Notes: generated by a model from the letters alone, not told the origin. A stretch of 64,000 nt of DNA from Amycolatopsis thermoflava N1165 (GCF_000473265.1 NZ_KI421511.1:7661314-7725313); one strand, 5' to 3'. Shown: positions 1 to 8,552, counted from the first letter of the stretch. Program-made: numbers and translations.

Positions 1-930
1 ACGCTGCCGCACCCGTCCGACGTCGCCTTCGTGCGGCCTGCCTCGCACCACATGGCGGACCCTCGCTTGTGGACGGTCCGCCCGGTGCGGATCCTCGACG
101 ACGCCGAGTCGTACCTCAACGTCAAGTACGCGATCCCGGTCGGCTGGCGGCCGCTGACGCTGGACCTGCACGTCCCGCTCGGCGCGACCGGCCCGGTGCC
201 GGTGGTGGTGTACGCGCACGGCGGGAGTTTCCTCGGCGGGGTCAAGGAAATGGGGCCGTGGGCGAGTCTGCCGCGGCACGGGATCGCGGTGGCGTCGGTG
301 GACTACCGGCTCGCCGGCGAGGCGCGGTACCCGGAGCCGGTCGAGGACGTGCTCGCCGCGATCCGGTGGGTCCGCGTCCACGCCCACCGGTACGGGCTGG
401 ACCCGGCGCGCGTCGCCGGGTGGGGCAGTTCCGCCGGCGGGTACCTGATGGCGCTGGCCGCGCTCACCGACCGCATCGGACGGCCGGTAGGCGATCACCC
501 CGCGGTGTCCGCGCGGCTGTCCGCGGTGGTGCTGCACTACCCGGTCACGGACTTCTCGACGATCGTCGAGGACGCGTTCGAGCCGACGGAGGCCGGTCTG
601 CGCAACGCGGTCGACGTCGGCTCGCAGTTCTTCGGGTTCCCGCTGGCGGCGCGGCCCGGGGTGGTGGCCGGGGCGGCGGTGTCCCGCGCGGTGGCGGCGG
701 CGTCGCGGGTGCCGCCGTTCCGGATCAGCCACGGCGACGCCGACCGCCGGTCCGGGCTCGGGCAGAGCAGGCGGCTGCACGAGGCGGTGCTCGCCGCGGG
801 CGGACAGTCCACTTTGGAGGTCGTGTCGGGCGCGGACCACGCCACCGCGGTGTTCAGCAGCCCGGAGGTCGTAGGCCCGGCGGTCGAGTTCCTCCGCGGC
901 GCGTTCGAGCTGGAAGGAGTGACGACATGA
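1..930 (+). CDS. Alpha/beta hydrolase (HSL/esterase-like), 5' end may lie outside the window
   Basis: This is a carboxylesterase-type alpha/beta hydrolase of the hormone-sensitive-lipase branch. It shows the oxyanion-hole motif HGGSF, the nucleophile elbow GSSAGG with its Ser, and a late D-H pair (GDAD and GADHAT) that completes a catalytic triad. The frame is open from base 1. The first in-frame start is GTG at 31 and an ATG lies at 52, so the true start may be upstream of the window. The stop overlaps the start of the flavin reductase as ATGA, so the two genes are probably co-translated, and the pair suggests the tail of a degradation or oxygenase operon. The substrate cannot be read from the sequence. 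Confidence 0.85.
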   Translation, partial: TLPHPSDVAFVRPASHHMADPRLWTVRPVRILDDAESYLNVKYAIPVGWRPLTLDLHVPLGATGPVPVVVYAHGGSFLGGVKEMGPWASLPRHGIAVASVDYRLAGEARYPEPVEDVLAAIRWVRVHAHRYGLDPARVAGWGSSAGGYLMALAALTDRIGRPVGDHPAVSARLSAVVLHYPVTDFSTIVEDAFEPTEAGLRNAVDVGSQFFGFPLAARPGVVAGAAVSRAVAAASRVPPFRISHGDADRRSGLGQSRRLHEAVLAAGGQSTLEVVSGADHATAVFSSPEVVGPAVEFLRGAFELEGVTT

Positions 931-1394
931 TCGACGGGACCACATTGCGGGCGGCGTTCGGCCAGTTCCCGAGCGGGGTGGCGGCGGTGTGCGCGCTGGT
1001 CGGCGGTGAACCGGTGGGCATGGCCGCGAGCACGTTCACCGCCGTTTCCCTGGACCCGCCGCTGGTTTCGGTGTGCGTGCGGAAGGCGTCGCGGACCTGG
1101 CGGACGTTGCGGGCGGCGCCGGAGCTCGGGGTCAGCGTGCTGTCGGCCGGGCAGGGCGGGATCTGCCGCAGCCTGGCCATGCCGGACGGGGACCGGTTCG
1201 CCGGGGTGCCGTGGGTGGCGCGGGGCAGCGCCGTGCTGGTCGAGGACAGCGCGTTGCAGCTCGAATGCCGGCTCACCGGTGAGGTCGACGCCGGTGACCA
1301 CGTCATCGCGCTGCTCGGCATCACGGCGTTGCGGGATTTCCCGGGGGCGGAGCCGGTGGTGTTCCACCGCAGCACGTTCCGGGTGCTGCGGTGA
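927..1394 (+). CDS. Flavin reductase-like (FMN-binding) protein
   Basis: The 155-residue protein has the HpaC/flavin-reductase fold signature: an N-terminal F-x2-FPSGVAAV segment, then TFTAVSLDPPLVSVCV and a G-D-H motif near the C-terminus. Members supply reduced FMN or FAD to two-component monooxygenases. The ATG at 927 overlaps the hydrolase stop (ATGA), so translation is coupled. No partner oxygenase is visible, and it would have to lie upstream of the window. The gene converges on the TetR gene with a single base between the two stop codons. It is smaller than the second flavin reductase in the window (180 aa, ending at 52324). Confidence 0.85.
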   Translation: MIDGTTLRAAFGQFPSGVAAVCALVGGEPVGMAASTFTAVSLDPPLVSVCVRKASRTWRTLRAAPELGVSVLSAGQGGICRSLAMPDGDRFAGVPWVARGSAVLVEDSALQLECRLTGEVDAGDHVIALLGITALRDFPGAEPVVFHRSTFRVLR

Positions 1395-1395
1395 A

Positions 1396-2013
1396 CTACC
1401 TGCGCCGCTTCTTCGCCGGGCGGGCGCCGAGGAACGCCAGCGTCGAATCGGTCAGCGTCGCCAGGAACTCGGGCGTGATCTCGGTGCGGCGCACGGTGTA
1501 GCGCCAGTAAATCGGGGCGGCGAAGATGTCGAGCGCCAGTTCCCGGTCGACGTCCGGTGGCAGCTCGCCCCGGGCGATCGCGCGGTCCAGCACCGGTTCC
1601 GCCTTGGCGCGGCGCGGCTCCTCCAGGTGCTCGGTCAGGGCCTTGGCCAGTGCCGGGTTGCGCTTCGCCTCGGCGGTCAGGTCGGGCAGGATCCGGCCGA
1701 GACGCTCGTCGCTGAGCCACTGCACGACCATCTCGAAGGCGCGCTCGATGTCGCCGCGCAGGGAGCCGCTGTCGGGGATGTCGACCAGCGGGACGCTCAG
1801 CTGGGAGACCGCGTCGGCCACCATGTCCTGCTTCGAGGACCACCGGCGGTAGAGCGAGCTCTTCCCGACCTCCGCCCGCCTGGCCACGCCGTCCATCGAG
1901 GTGCGGGCGTAGCCCTTCTCGGCGAGTTCGTCGATCACGACCTCGACGATGGCGTCCGTGAGCTCGACACGCAGCACGGCGGCGCCACTCGGCGCGCGAC
2001 GGGTCCGGGTCAT
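1396..2013 (-). CDS. TetR/AcrR-family transcriptional regulator
   Basis: The 205-residue protein has a TetR helix-turn-helix at about residues 18-65, with TSMDGVARRAEVGKSSLYRR as recognition region and a following Lys-x-Asp segment. The rest is an alpha-helical ligand domain of the TetR_C type. A -10-like TACTGT sits about 7 bases before the ATG, which suggests a leaderless mRNA. An inverted pair, GTCCCG (2014-2019) and CGGGAC (2038-2043), brackets it and could be its own operator. It converges on the hydrolase and flavin-reductase genes and may control them, although no operator is visible for those because their promoter lies outside the window. Confidence 0.9.
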   Translation of the reverse strand: MTRTRRAPSGAAVLRVELTDAIVEVVIDELAEKGYARTSMDGVARRAEVGKSSLYRRWSSKQDMVADAVSQLSVPLVDIPDSGSLRGDIERAFEMVVQWLSDERLGRILPDLTAEAKRNPALAKALTEHLEEPRRAKAEPVLDRAIARGELPPDVDRELALDIFAAPIYWRYTVRRTEITPEFLATLTDSTLAFLGARPAKKRRR

Positions 2014-2714
2014 GTCCCGGACAGTACCAGGAGTGGACGGGACCGACTCGTCTCGATGGAGCCTGAAGGGTACACGGCTCAGCGGGCGTGCGGTGGAACC
2101 GAAGCCGTGGCGCTGGCGCCGGCGATGCGGGAACCGGCCGTGGGGGCGGTGGGGGCTGGCGTCGGTGGGGTGGCCGCTGTTGCGAGGGGGGTGCCCGTGC
2201 TGAGCTGGTGCGCCAAGGGCCGGGCTCCTCCGGCCGCTGTGTGGGTGCGGCTGCCTGCGTCGATTCCCGTCGCTGGAACGCGGCGCAGTGGCGCTGGTGC
2301 CGAGGGTGCGCGGGAGCCGGTCGCCGGGTGCGCTCGAGGGCTGGGGCCGTCCGGGCGTGGCTGCTGTTGCGAGGGTTCGCGCGTGCTAGGCGGGTCCGCC
2401 CGAGCGGGGGCTCCGGTGGCCGCAGCTTGCCTTCCCCGGCCGAGCCGGTTCCCGCCGCTGCGACGCGGTGCGGCGGGTGCCGGCGATGCGCCGGAACCAG
2501 CCACCGGGTGCGGAGGAGGCTGGCGTCGGTGGGGTGGCCGCTGTTGCGAGGGGGGTGCTCGTGCTGAGCTGGTGCGCCAAGGGCCGGGCTCCGGTGGCCG
2601 CTACGTCGGTGTGCCTGGCTGCCGGTTCGCGCCGCTGCGGCGCAGTGGCGCTGGCGCCGGCGATGCGCGGGAACCAGGCGCCGGGTGCGGTTGCGGGCTG
2701 GGCCCCGGTGGCCG
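2014..2714. repeat. Degenerate ~180-bp tandem repeats derived from the araC 3' end
   Basis: No gene is visible in these 700 bases. A motif around TGGCGCTGGCGCCGGCGATG recurs at 2108, 2289, 2469 and 2646, a period of 177-181 bases. Inside the units a segment of about 70 bases recurs almost unchanged at 2159-2228 and 2524-2592. Each unit also carries a decayed copy of the last ~45 bases of the neighbouring AraC gene (GTGGCCGCT..., then CCCGCCGCTG...; compare 2708-2755). The array therefore looks like successive duplications of a gene terminus followed by drift. Open frames across it are frame-dependent by-products of GC skew and repeats. Confidence 0.75.
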
Positions 2715-3686
2715 CTACGTGAGCGTGCCCGGCTGCGCCGGCTCCCGCCGCTGGAAGGCGGCCCGGTAGGCGTTCGGGCTTGTGCCGACCACCCGCCGGA
2801 ACCGCTCGCGGAACGCGGTCGGCGAACCGAAACCCACCTGCCCCGCGATGCGGTCCACCGGGTGCCGCGTCGTTTCCAGCAGGTACTGCGCCTGCCGGAT
2901 CCGTTCGCGGTGCAGCCACTGCAGCGGCGTCGTCCCGGTTTGCTCGCGGAAGCGCCGGTTCAGCGACCGCGTGCTCATGCCCGCCCGCGCCGCGATGTCG
3001 CTCAGCGTCAGGTCCCGGTCGAGGTGGTCGGTCATCCACCGCAGCACCGGCTCCAGCACCGAACCCCGCGGCGCGGGCGGCTGGTCGTGCACGATGAACT
3101 GCGCCTGGCCACCCTCCCGCTCCAGCGGCATCACCGACAGGCGCGCCGCGTCGGCCGCCACCGCCGAACCGTGGTCGCGCCGGATGAGGTGCAGGCACAG
3201 GTCCAGCCCGGCCGCGGCGCCCGCCGAGGTGAGGAACTGGCCGTTGTCCACGTACAGCACGTCCGGGTCGACCTCGATTTCCGGGTGCCGCCGCGCGAGC
3301 AGGTCCGCCGCCACCCAGTGCGTCGTCGCGCGCAGGCCGTCCAGCAGCCCGGTCGCGGCGAGGACGAACGCGCCCGCGCAGACCGACGCGATCCGGGTGC
3401 CGTCGGCGGCCGCCTTGCGCAGGGCGTCCAGCACGTCCTCCGGCACCGGCACCGTCGGATCGGCGCAGCCGGGCAAAATGATCGTGTCGGCGTCGGCGAG
3501 CGCCTCCAGGCCCCAGTCGGCCCGGACCGTGAACGTGCCCGCGTCGACCTCCGGGGTCGGGGCGCAGACTCGCACGCGGTAGGCCGGGCGCCCGCCCGGC
3601 AGGCGGGTCCTGGTGAAGATCTCGATCGGGGTGGCCAGGTCGAACGGGACCACCTGGTCCAGCGCCAGCACGGCGACCGTGTGCAT
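2715..3686 (-). CDS. GlxA-type AraC regulator with DJ-1/PfpI domain
   Basis: The 323-residue protein has an N-terminal DJ-1/PfpI-like domain (residues ~1-170, with the nucleophile-elbow-like segment SVCAGAFVLA) and a C-terminal AraC pair of helix-turn-helices (from ~residue 215, LSDIAARAGMSTRSLNRRF, then VGFGSPTAFRERFRRVVG). This architecture is usual for GlxA/FtrA-type activators and amidase-like sensors. I chose ATG at 3686 because the family starts directly with the first beta strand; an in-frame GTG at 3710 would add eight residues. The gene is divergent from the membrane protein at 3817. Its 3' end appears copied in the repeat block that follows. Confidence 0.88.
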   Translation of the reverse strand: MHTVAVLALDQVVPFDLATPIEIFTRTRLPGGRPAYRVRVCAPTPEVDAGTFTVRADWGLEALADADTIILPGCADPTVPVPEDVLDALRKAAADGTRIASVCAGAFVLAATGLLDGLRATTHWVAADLLARRHPEIEVDPDVLYVDNGQFLTSAGAAAGLDLCLHLIRRDHGSAVAADAARLSVMPLEREGGQAQFIVHDQPPAPRGSVLEPVLRWMTDHLDRDLTLSDIAARAGMSTRSLNRRFREQTGTTPLQWLHRERIRQAQYLLETTRHPVDRIAGQVGFGSPTAFRERFRRVVGTSPNAYRAAFQRREPAQPGTLT

Positions 3687-3816
3687 GGCGACACCGTAGG
3701 TCCTCGCCACGCCGTTTCGCCAGGACCGCCCTGGTCAACGGGTTGGCGAGAATCCGGTGGAAGTTGGCCATCCAGCCAGTTCCGATGATCACCGGCGGCC
3801 GTTACCGTCCCGGTGC

Positions 3817-4275
3817 GTGACGAAGGTACTGCTCTCCCTCCACGTGCTCGCGGCGCTGGTCGCGATCGGCCCGGTCACCGTCGCGGCCAGCATGTTCCCC
3901 GCCGCGACCCGCCGCGCGACCGGCGGCACCGACCACGACCTCGCGGTGCTGCGCACGCTGCACCGCATCTGCCGGGTCTACGCCGCGGTCGGCATCGCGA
4001 TCCCGGTGTTCGGGTTCGCGACCGCGGGCAGCCTCGGCGTGACGGGTGACGCGTGGGTGATCGTGTCCATCGTGCTCACCGCGATCGCGGCGGCCGTGCT
4101 CGTGCTGGTGGTGCTGCCGCGCCAGCAGGACATCCTGGACGGGATCGCGGAGCAGGCGGAACCGGAACCACGCGCGCCGGCGCGGTTGGCGATGTACACC
4201 GGGATCTTCAACGTGCTCTGGGCCGTCGTCACGGTGCTGATGATCGTCCGCCCCGGCTCCACGACCAGCGCCTAG
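3817..4275 (+). CDS. Small integral membrane protein, DUF2269-like
   Basis: A protein of about 152 residues with four predicted membrane spans: residues ~3-25, a second at ~50-72, a third at ~78-100 (VIVSIVLTAIAAAVLVLVVL) and a fourth near the C-terminus. The short loop rich in Arg and Thr after the first helix is typical of this actinobacterial family of unknown function. The GTG start gives a protein that begins directly with the first helix. Its TAG stop overlaps the STAS gene's stop in a CTAG palindrome, so the two genes converge with a four-base overlap. No specific function can be assigned. Confidence 0.72.
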   Translation: MTKVLLSLHVLAALVAIGPVTVAASMFPAATRRATGGTDHDLAVLRTLHRICRVYAAVGIAIPVFGFATAGSLGVTGDAWVIVSIVLTAIAAAVLVLVVLPRQQDILDGIAEQAEPEPRAPARLAMYTGIFNVLWAVVTVLMIVRPGSTTSA

Positions 4276-4664
4276 GCCTTGCCGGAGAGGTACTCCCGGG
4301 CCGCCTCGCGGGCCTCCTCCAGTGACGCGGTGATCGTGAGGATGCCGTCGAGCCCGGTCATCTCCAGCGGCCGCGTGACGACCGGCGTCGGGCAGATCAG
4401 CGCGAGCGCCTGCTCGGCGGAATGGCACTCGGCGGCCGTCTCGACCAGGACGGCCAGGCCGAGGGAGTCCAGGTGCTCCACCTCGGACAGGTCGAGGATC
4501 ACGGTGGTGAGCGCGACCGGGGCGACGCTGTCCCGGGCGTCCTTCACGGCCTCGCGGACGCGGGGCGCCGTGGTGAGGTCGACCTCGCCGACGATGGTGA
4601 CGACGACTTCGCTGCCCTCGCGCGTCCAGCGGGTGGCGAAGGCCTGCGGCACGGATCCCTCCAC
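4272..4664 (-). CDS. STAS-domain protein (anti-sigma factor antagonist)
   Basis: This is a single STAS domain of 130 residues, the fold of SpoIIAA/RsbV-type anti-anti-sigma factors. The family's phosphorylatable Ser is present in the loop VILDLSEVEHLDSLGLAVLV at about residue 67, preceded by Asp as usual. Such proteins bind a cognate Ser kinase/anti-sigma factor in partner switching. The next gene on the same strand (4738-5163) resembles an RsbW-type partner but lacks the ATP-binding Asn, so the switch, if any, may work without phosphorylation or with a partner elsewhere. Confidence 0.88.
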   Translation of the reverse strand: MEGSVPQAFATRWTREGSEVVVTIVGEVDLTTAPRVREAVKDARDSVAPVALTTVILDLSEVEHLDSLGLAVLVETAAECHSAEQALALICPTPVVTRPLEMTGLDGILTITASLEEAREAAREYLSGKA

Positions 4665-4737
4665 GGTCGGTAGTTCAGCCCGGACACTCTAACCGCCGTC
4701 GCCGGTGGCCCGGATCCCGGACCACCGGCGACCACCG

Positions 4738-5163
4738 TCACGCCGGTTCCGTGACGTGCACCGCGTCCAGCGCCGGACCGTCCGGCGTGGCCGGGGCGGC
4801 GACCGGAACGTCCGCCCACAGCACCGTTTCGCCACGGCGCGGCGTCATGCCCCACCTGGCGGCGATCCCGTCGAGGACCCGCGCCGACGTGCCGAGTTCC
4901 CCGCGGGCGGGTGGCTCGGCGGCGACCGTGACGTCGACGCGGATGGTGTCCGCGCCCGCCCGGCCCAGCCGCAACGTGAACGGCTGGCGCGTGGACAGCC
5001 AGGCGATGCCGGCGATTTCATCGGTCACCAGCAGCGCGTCGACCACGTGCTCTTCGCCGACGCCCGCGAGCATGACCCGCACCCGCCGCCGGAGGGCCGC
5101 CAGTTCGGACGGCCCGTCCACGACGCTGGTGAACCGATCCGGCCGATGCACCATGTCATCCAC
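4738..5163 (-). CDS. Degenerate RsbW/HATPase-like protein
   Basis: The 141-residue protein resembles the small HATPase_c_2 anti-sigma kinases: LAALRRRVRVML helix, then DALLVTDEIAGIAWL where ATP-binding members have an ELVTN-type N-box, then PFTLRLGR and a late helix GTSARVLDGIAARWGM resembling the G2 region. The N-box Asn is absent, so ATP binding is doubtful. GTG at 5163 is preferred because GGAGGAGG lies nine bases upstream; an upstream ATG at 5193 would place that motif inside the gene. A clear relative is at 56370-56750 in this window. It lies just upstream of the STAS gene on the same strand. Confidence 0.7.
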   Translation of the reverse strand: MDDMVHRPDRFTSVVDGPSELAALRRRVRVMLAGVGEEHVVDALLVTDEIAGIAWLSTRQPFTLRLGRAGADTIRVDVTVAAEPPARGELGTSARVLDGIAARWGMTPRRGETVLWADVPVAAPATPDGPALDAVHVTEPA

Positions 5164-5258
5164 GATGCACCACCTCCTCCGCTGACTCGTCAACCGGAGG
5201 ATCCTCGGTTTACCCAGGGGTTACCGGCGGTAAACCGGTCCACAGAGGACTGTGCCGG

Positions 5259-6221
5259 TCAGCCCAGCGCGTCCGGCAGCCCGAACACCGCGAAGTGCTC
5301 CCGCCCCACGAACGACGTGATCTCCGCGATCCGCCCGTCCCGCGGCCGGAGCACGTTGATCGACCAGCTCTCGAACGCCCCGCCCGGTGACGAGCGCAGG
5401 TACGAGGCCACCGCGGGCAACCCGTTGGCCGAAACGATCCGGTGCCGCCACGAGCCGCAGGACGCCAGCGGGTACCGGCGCGCGAAGGACATCGCCGCGT
5501 CGAGCCCGCGGTACCAGTGCGGCATCGGCGGCATCGACCACGTCACGTCCTCCGTCAGCAACGCCACCAGCGCGTCCGCGTCGCCCCGCTCCAGTGCCCG
5601 GGCGTAGTCCGACGCCAGCGTCCGCACCCGCGCGTCGGGCGGCGCGGGCTCCCGCGCCGGCACCACGCGCCGCGCCCGTTGCAGCGCCGAGTTCACCGAC
5701 GCCGCCGAGGTGCCCATCATCGACGCGATCTCGGCCGCCGAGAACCCCAGGACCTCGAACAACACCAGCGCCGCCCGCTGGTTCCCCGGCAGGTGCTGCA
5801 ACGCCGCCACGAACGCCAGCTCGACCGCCTCCCGCTGCTCGGCCCGCGCGTCCGGCCCCGTCGGGTACGGCCCGAGCCACGCGACGTCCGTCCGCGGTGC
5901 GTCCCCGGCGACCACGTGCTCGCTGGACGGTCCGAGATCCATCGGCAGCGCGCGCCTGCCGCGCCGCTCCACCGCGTCGAGGCAGGTCCGCGTCGTCACC
6001 GTGTACAGCCACGACCGCAGCGACGCGCGCCCCTCGAAGCGCGCCAGCCCCCGCCACGCCCGGAGCAGCGCCTCCTGCAACGCGTCGTCGGCGTCGTGCG
6101 CCGACCCGAGCATGCGGTAGCAGTGCGCGTGCAGCTCCCGCCGCAGCGGCTCGACCAGCCGCGTGAACGCCGAGTCGTCCCCGGCGCGCGCCCGCTCCAG
6201 GTCAACGGCCAGTTCCGTCAC
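5259..6221 (-). CDS. ECF sigma factor, SigG-like with SnoaL-type C-terminal domain
   Basis: The 320-residue protein has sigma region 2 at residues ~8-75 (CYRMLGSAHDADDALQEALL and LRSWLYTVTTRTCLDAVERR), sigma region 4 at ~140-190 (LPGNQRAALVLFEVLGFSAA, then EIASMMGTSAASVNSALQRA), and a C-terminal NTF2/SnoaL-like domain (~200-320). This matches the SigG/TIGR02960 type. GTG at 6221 is chosen because the sequence upstream has no family similarity. The gene is divergent from the alpha/beta hydrolase at 6286 with 64 bases between, an arrangement like sigG and its neighbouring lipase gene in mycobacteria. No anti-sigma gene is adjacent; the SnoaL-like tail may regulate instead. Confidence 0.9.
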   Translation of the reverse strand: MTELAVDLERARAGDDSAFTRLVEPLRRELHAHCYRMLGSAHDADDALQEALLRAWRGLARFEGRASLRSWLYTVTTRTCLDAVERRGRRALPMDLGPSSEHVVAGDAPRTDVAWLGPYPTGPDARAEQREAVELAFVAALQHLPGNQRAALVLFEVLGFSAAEIASMMGTSAASVNSALQRARRVVPAREPAPPDARVRTLASDYARALERGDADALVALLTEDVTWSMPPMPHWYRGLDAAMSFARRYPLASCGSWRHRIVSANGLPAVASYLRSSPGGAFESWSINVLRPRDGRIAEITSFVGREHFAVFGLPDALG

Positions 6222-6285
6222 GAGCGATGATTCTGCCCCACGCCGGCGGTCACACCTGCAAAACCCACATCCCGAGGAGGACCCG

Positions 6286-7086
6286 ATGTCCCAGATCGCC
6301 GGCACACTCCGCGTCCCCGGCGCCGAGCTCTACCACGAGATCCGCGGCCACGGCCCGCTCGTCGTGCTCGTCGGCGCCCCGATGGACGCGCGCTCGTTCA
6401 CCCCGCTCGCCGAGCTGCTCGCCACCGACCACACCGTCCTCACCACCGACCCGCGCGGCATCAACCGCAGCCCGGTCGACGACCCGGACCAGGACTCCAC
6501 GCCGGAGATGCGCGCCGACGACCTCGCCCGGCTCATCGAACACGCCGACGCGGGCCCGGCCGTGGTGCTGGGGTCCAGCGGCGGCGCGGTCAGTGTCCTC
6601 GCGCTCGCCCAGGCGCGCCCCGACCTGGTCACCACCGTCATCGCGCACGAACCGCCGCTGAGCGACCTGCTCCCGGACGCCGACCGGATCCGCGCGCAGG
6701 GCGAGGAGGTCATCGCGACCCACTTCGGCGGCGACCCGGTCGGCGCCATGCGGAAGTTCCTGGTGATGGCGGGCATCCACCTCCCGGAGCCGGTCTTCCA
6801 GCAGTTCTTCGCGCAGGAGCCCAGCCCGCAGGACCGGGCCGACGCGGACTTCCAGTACGCGCACATGTACCGCCCGACCACCCGCTGGACCCCGGACTTC
6901 GACGTCCTGCGCACCCGTCCCGTGGTGGTCGGCATCGGCGCGGAGTCCGCCGGCCAGCTGTGCGAACGCACGTCGGAGGCGCTGGCGAAGGAGCTGGGGA
7001 TCGAACCGGTCCGGTTCCCCGGCGACCACACGGGCTTCGCCGGCGACCCGGTCGCCTTCGCCGCCCGGCTGCGTGACTTCCTGTGA
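6286..7086 (+). CDS. Alpha/beta-fold hydrolase
   Basis: This 266-residue soluble hydrolase has the nucleophile elbow GSSGG (Ser at about residue 97), TTDPRGINRS as the strand-5 region, and a C-terminal GDHTGF carrying the likely catalytic His. The oxyanion segment is VGAPMDARS rather than the usual HG-x-PG. ATG at 6286 follows GAGGAGG by a normal spacing. The gene is divergent from the SigG-like sigma factor and may be its target, which is an inference from position. The substrate is unknown; the family includes lysophospholipases and small-ester hydrolases. Confidence 0.85.
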   Translation: MSQIAGTLRVPGAELYHEIRGHGPLVVLVGAPMDARSFTPLAELLATDHTVLTTDPRGINRSPVDDPDQDSTPEMRADDLARLIEHADAGPAVVLGSSGGAVSVLALAQARPDLVTTVIAHEPPLSDLLPDADRIRAQGEEVIATHFGGDPVGAMRKFLVMAGIHLPEPVFQQFFAQEPSPQDRADADFQYAHMYRPTTRWTPDFDVLRTRPVVVGIGAESAGQLCERTSEALAKELGIEPVRFPGDHTGFAGDPVAFAARLRDFL

Positions 7087-7173
7087 CCGGTCCGTCGAAG
7101 GTCTCAGGACGGTAAAGGTCTGCACCCGCCACTGGTCTTCCGGCACTGTGGGATCTAGGTTGCCAGGGAACTA

Positions 7174-7187
7174 ATCAAACCTTTGAT
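7174..7187. promoter_or_regulatory. Perfect palindrome upstream of the MHS transporter
   Basis: ATCAAA-CC-TTTGAT is a perfect 14-base inverted repeat, unusually AT-rich for this genome, about 30 bases before the ATG of the transporter gene at 7218. It resembles operators of GntR- or TetR-type repressors. No regulator gene is adjacent, so the binding protein would be encoded elsewhere. Confidence 0.5.
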
Positions 7188-7217
7188 CTTCTTTCCAATG
7201 GCGGGAAGGGATGGCCC

Positions 7218-8552
7218 ATGACGCACACGCCCGAGGCCTCGGCCCGGACGAGCTCGGCGCACGACGGCCGGCAGCTGCGCCGCGTCGTCGGCGCGAGCCT
7301 CGTCGGCACGACCATCGAGTGGTACGACTTCTTCATCTACGCCTCGGCCGCGAGCCTGGTGTTCGGCAAGCAGTTCTTCCCCTCGCTGGACGGAACCGCG
7401 GCGCTGCTGGCCTCGTTCGCGACGCTCGGGGTGAGCTTCGTGGCGCGGCCGATCGGCGGGATCGTCGCCGGGCACCTCGGTGACCGGGTCGGCCGCAAGG
7501 CGGTTCTCGTCGCGACCCTGCTGCTGATGGGGATTTCCACGATCGGTGTCGGGCTGCTGCCCTCCTACGACTCGATCGGTGTCGCGGCGCCGGTCCTGCT
7601 CGTCGTGCTGCGCCTGCTGCAGGGCCTGTCCGCGGGCGGCGAGTGGGGCGGCGCGGCGCTGATGTCGGTGGAGCACGCGCCGCCCGGCCGCCGCGGCTAC
7701 TTCGGCTCGTTCCCGCAGATCGGCGTGCCGATCGGGCTGCTGCTGGCGAACCTGGTGTTCTTCAGCGTGTCCGCGGCGACCACCGACGACCAGTTCGCGC
7801 GCTGGGGCTGGCGGATCCCGTTCCTGCTCAGCGTGGTGCTGATCGCGGTCGGCTTCTTCGTGCGGGCCAGGGTGTCGGAGAGCCCGGTGTTCAGCGAGCT
7901 GCGCGCCCGCCGCGCCCGCCGGTCCGCGCCGCTGGCCGAGCTGCTGCGCACCAACCGGCGTGAGCTGCTGGTCGCGATCGGGCTGTTCATCGCCAACAAC
8001 ATGGTCGGCTACATCCTGATCGCGTTCATCAACTCCTACGGCACCCGCACGCTGAAGCTGTCCAGCACGACGATGTTGTTCGTGGGCATGGTCGGCGCGG
8101 TGTCCTGGGGTGTGTTCACGCTGTTGGCCGGGCACTGGTCGGACGGCTGGGGCAGGCGGAAGACCTACCTCGTCGGCACGCTGGCGATGGGCGCCTGGAC
8201 GTTCCCGTTCTTCCTGCTGTTCGACACCCGCTCGGTGCCGCTCATGCTGGGCGCGGTGATCGTGCTGGGCTTCGGGCTCGGCCTGACCTACGGCCCGCAG
8301 GCGGCCGCCTACAGCGAGCTGTTCCCGGCCGGCATCCGGTACAGCGGGGTGTCCTTCGCCTACGCCTTCGGCGCCATCCTCGGCGGCGGGTTCGCGCCGC
8401 TGGTGTCGACCTGGCTCGTCGGCGAGACCGGCACGTCGCTGTCGGTGTCGGGGTACATGCTGGTGGCCTGCCTGGTGACGCTGGCCGCGGTCCTCGCCCT
8501 GCGGGAGCGGCCGGCCGCCGAGCGGGAGGCGTTCGTCACCGGCGCCGAGTAG
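7218..8552 (+). CDS. MFS transporter, metabolite:H+ symporter (ShiA/ProP-like) family
   Basis: The 444-residue protein has twelve predicted membrane helices. It carries the MHS-family start GTTIEWYDFFIYASA in helix 1 and the MFS motif A GHLGDRVGRK after helix 2, with a second copy GHWSDGWGRRK between the halves. RLLQGLSAGGEWGGAAL in helix 4 is diagnostic of the MHS group, which imports organic acids, shikimate, proline or betaine with protons. A Shine-Dalgarno-like GGGAAGGGATGG lies just before the ATG. The stop abuts the stop of the convergent YihY gene with no base between. The substrate cannot be predicted more closely. Confidence 0.9.
   Translation: MTHTPEASARTSSAHDGRQLRRVVGASLVGTTIEWYDFFIYASAASLVFGKQFFPSLDGTAALLASFATLGVSFVARPIGGIVAGHLGDRVGRKAVLVATLLLMGISTIGVGLLPSYDSIGVAAPVLLVVLRLLQGLSAGGEWGGAALMSVEHAPPGRRGYFGSFPQIGVPIGLLLANLVFFSVSAATTDDQFARWGWRIPFLLSVVLIAVGFFVRARVSESPVFSELRARRARRSAPLAELLRTNRRELLVAIGLFIANNMVGYILIAFINSYGTRTLKLSSTTMLFVGMVGAVSWGVFTLLAGHWSDGWGRRKTYLVGTLAMGAWTFPFFLLFDTRSVPLMLGAVIVLGFGLGLTYGPQAAAYSELFPAGIRYSGVSFAYAFGAILGGGFAPLVSTWLVGETGTSLSVSGYMLVACLVTLAAVLALRERPAAEREAFVTGAE

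Noticed and set aside
2386..3792. A longer AraC-like reading frame through the repeats
   Set aside because: It is an alternative frame of the true AraC gene and repeats; only the frame at 2715-3686 has the DJ-1 and AraC motifs.
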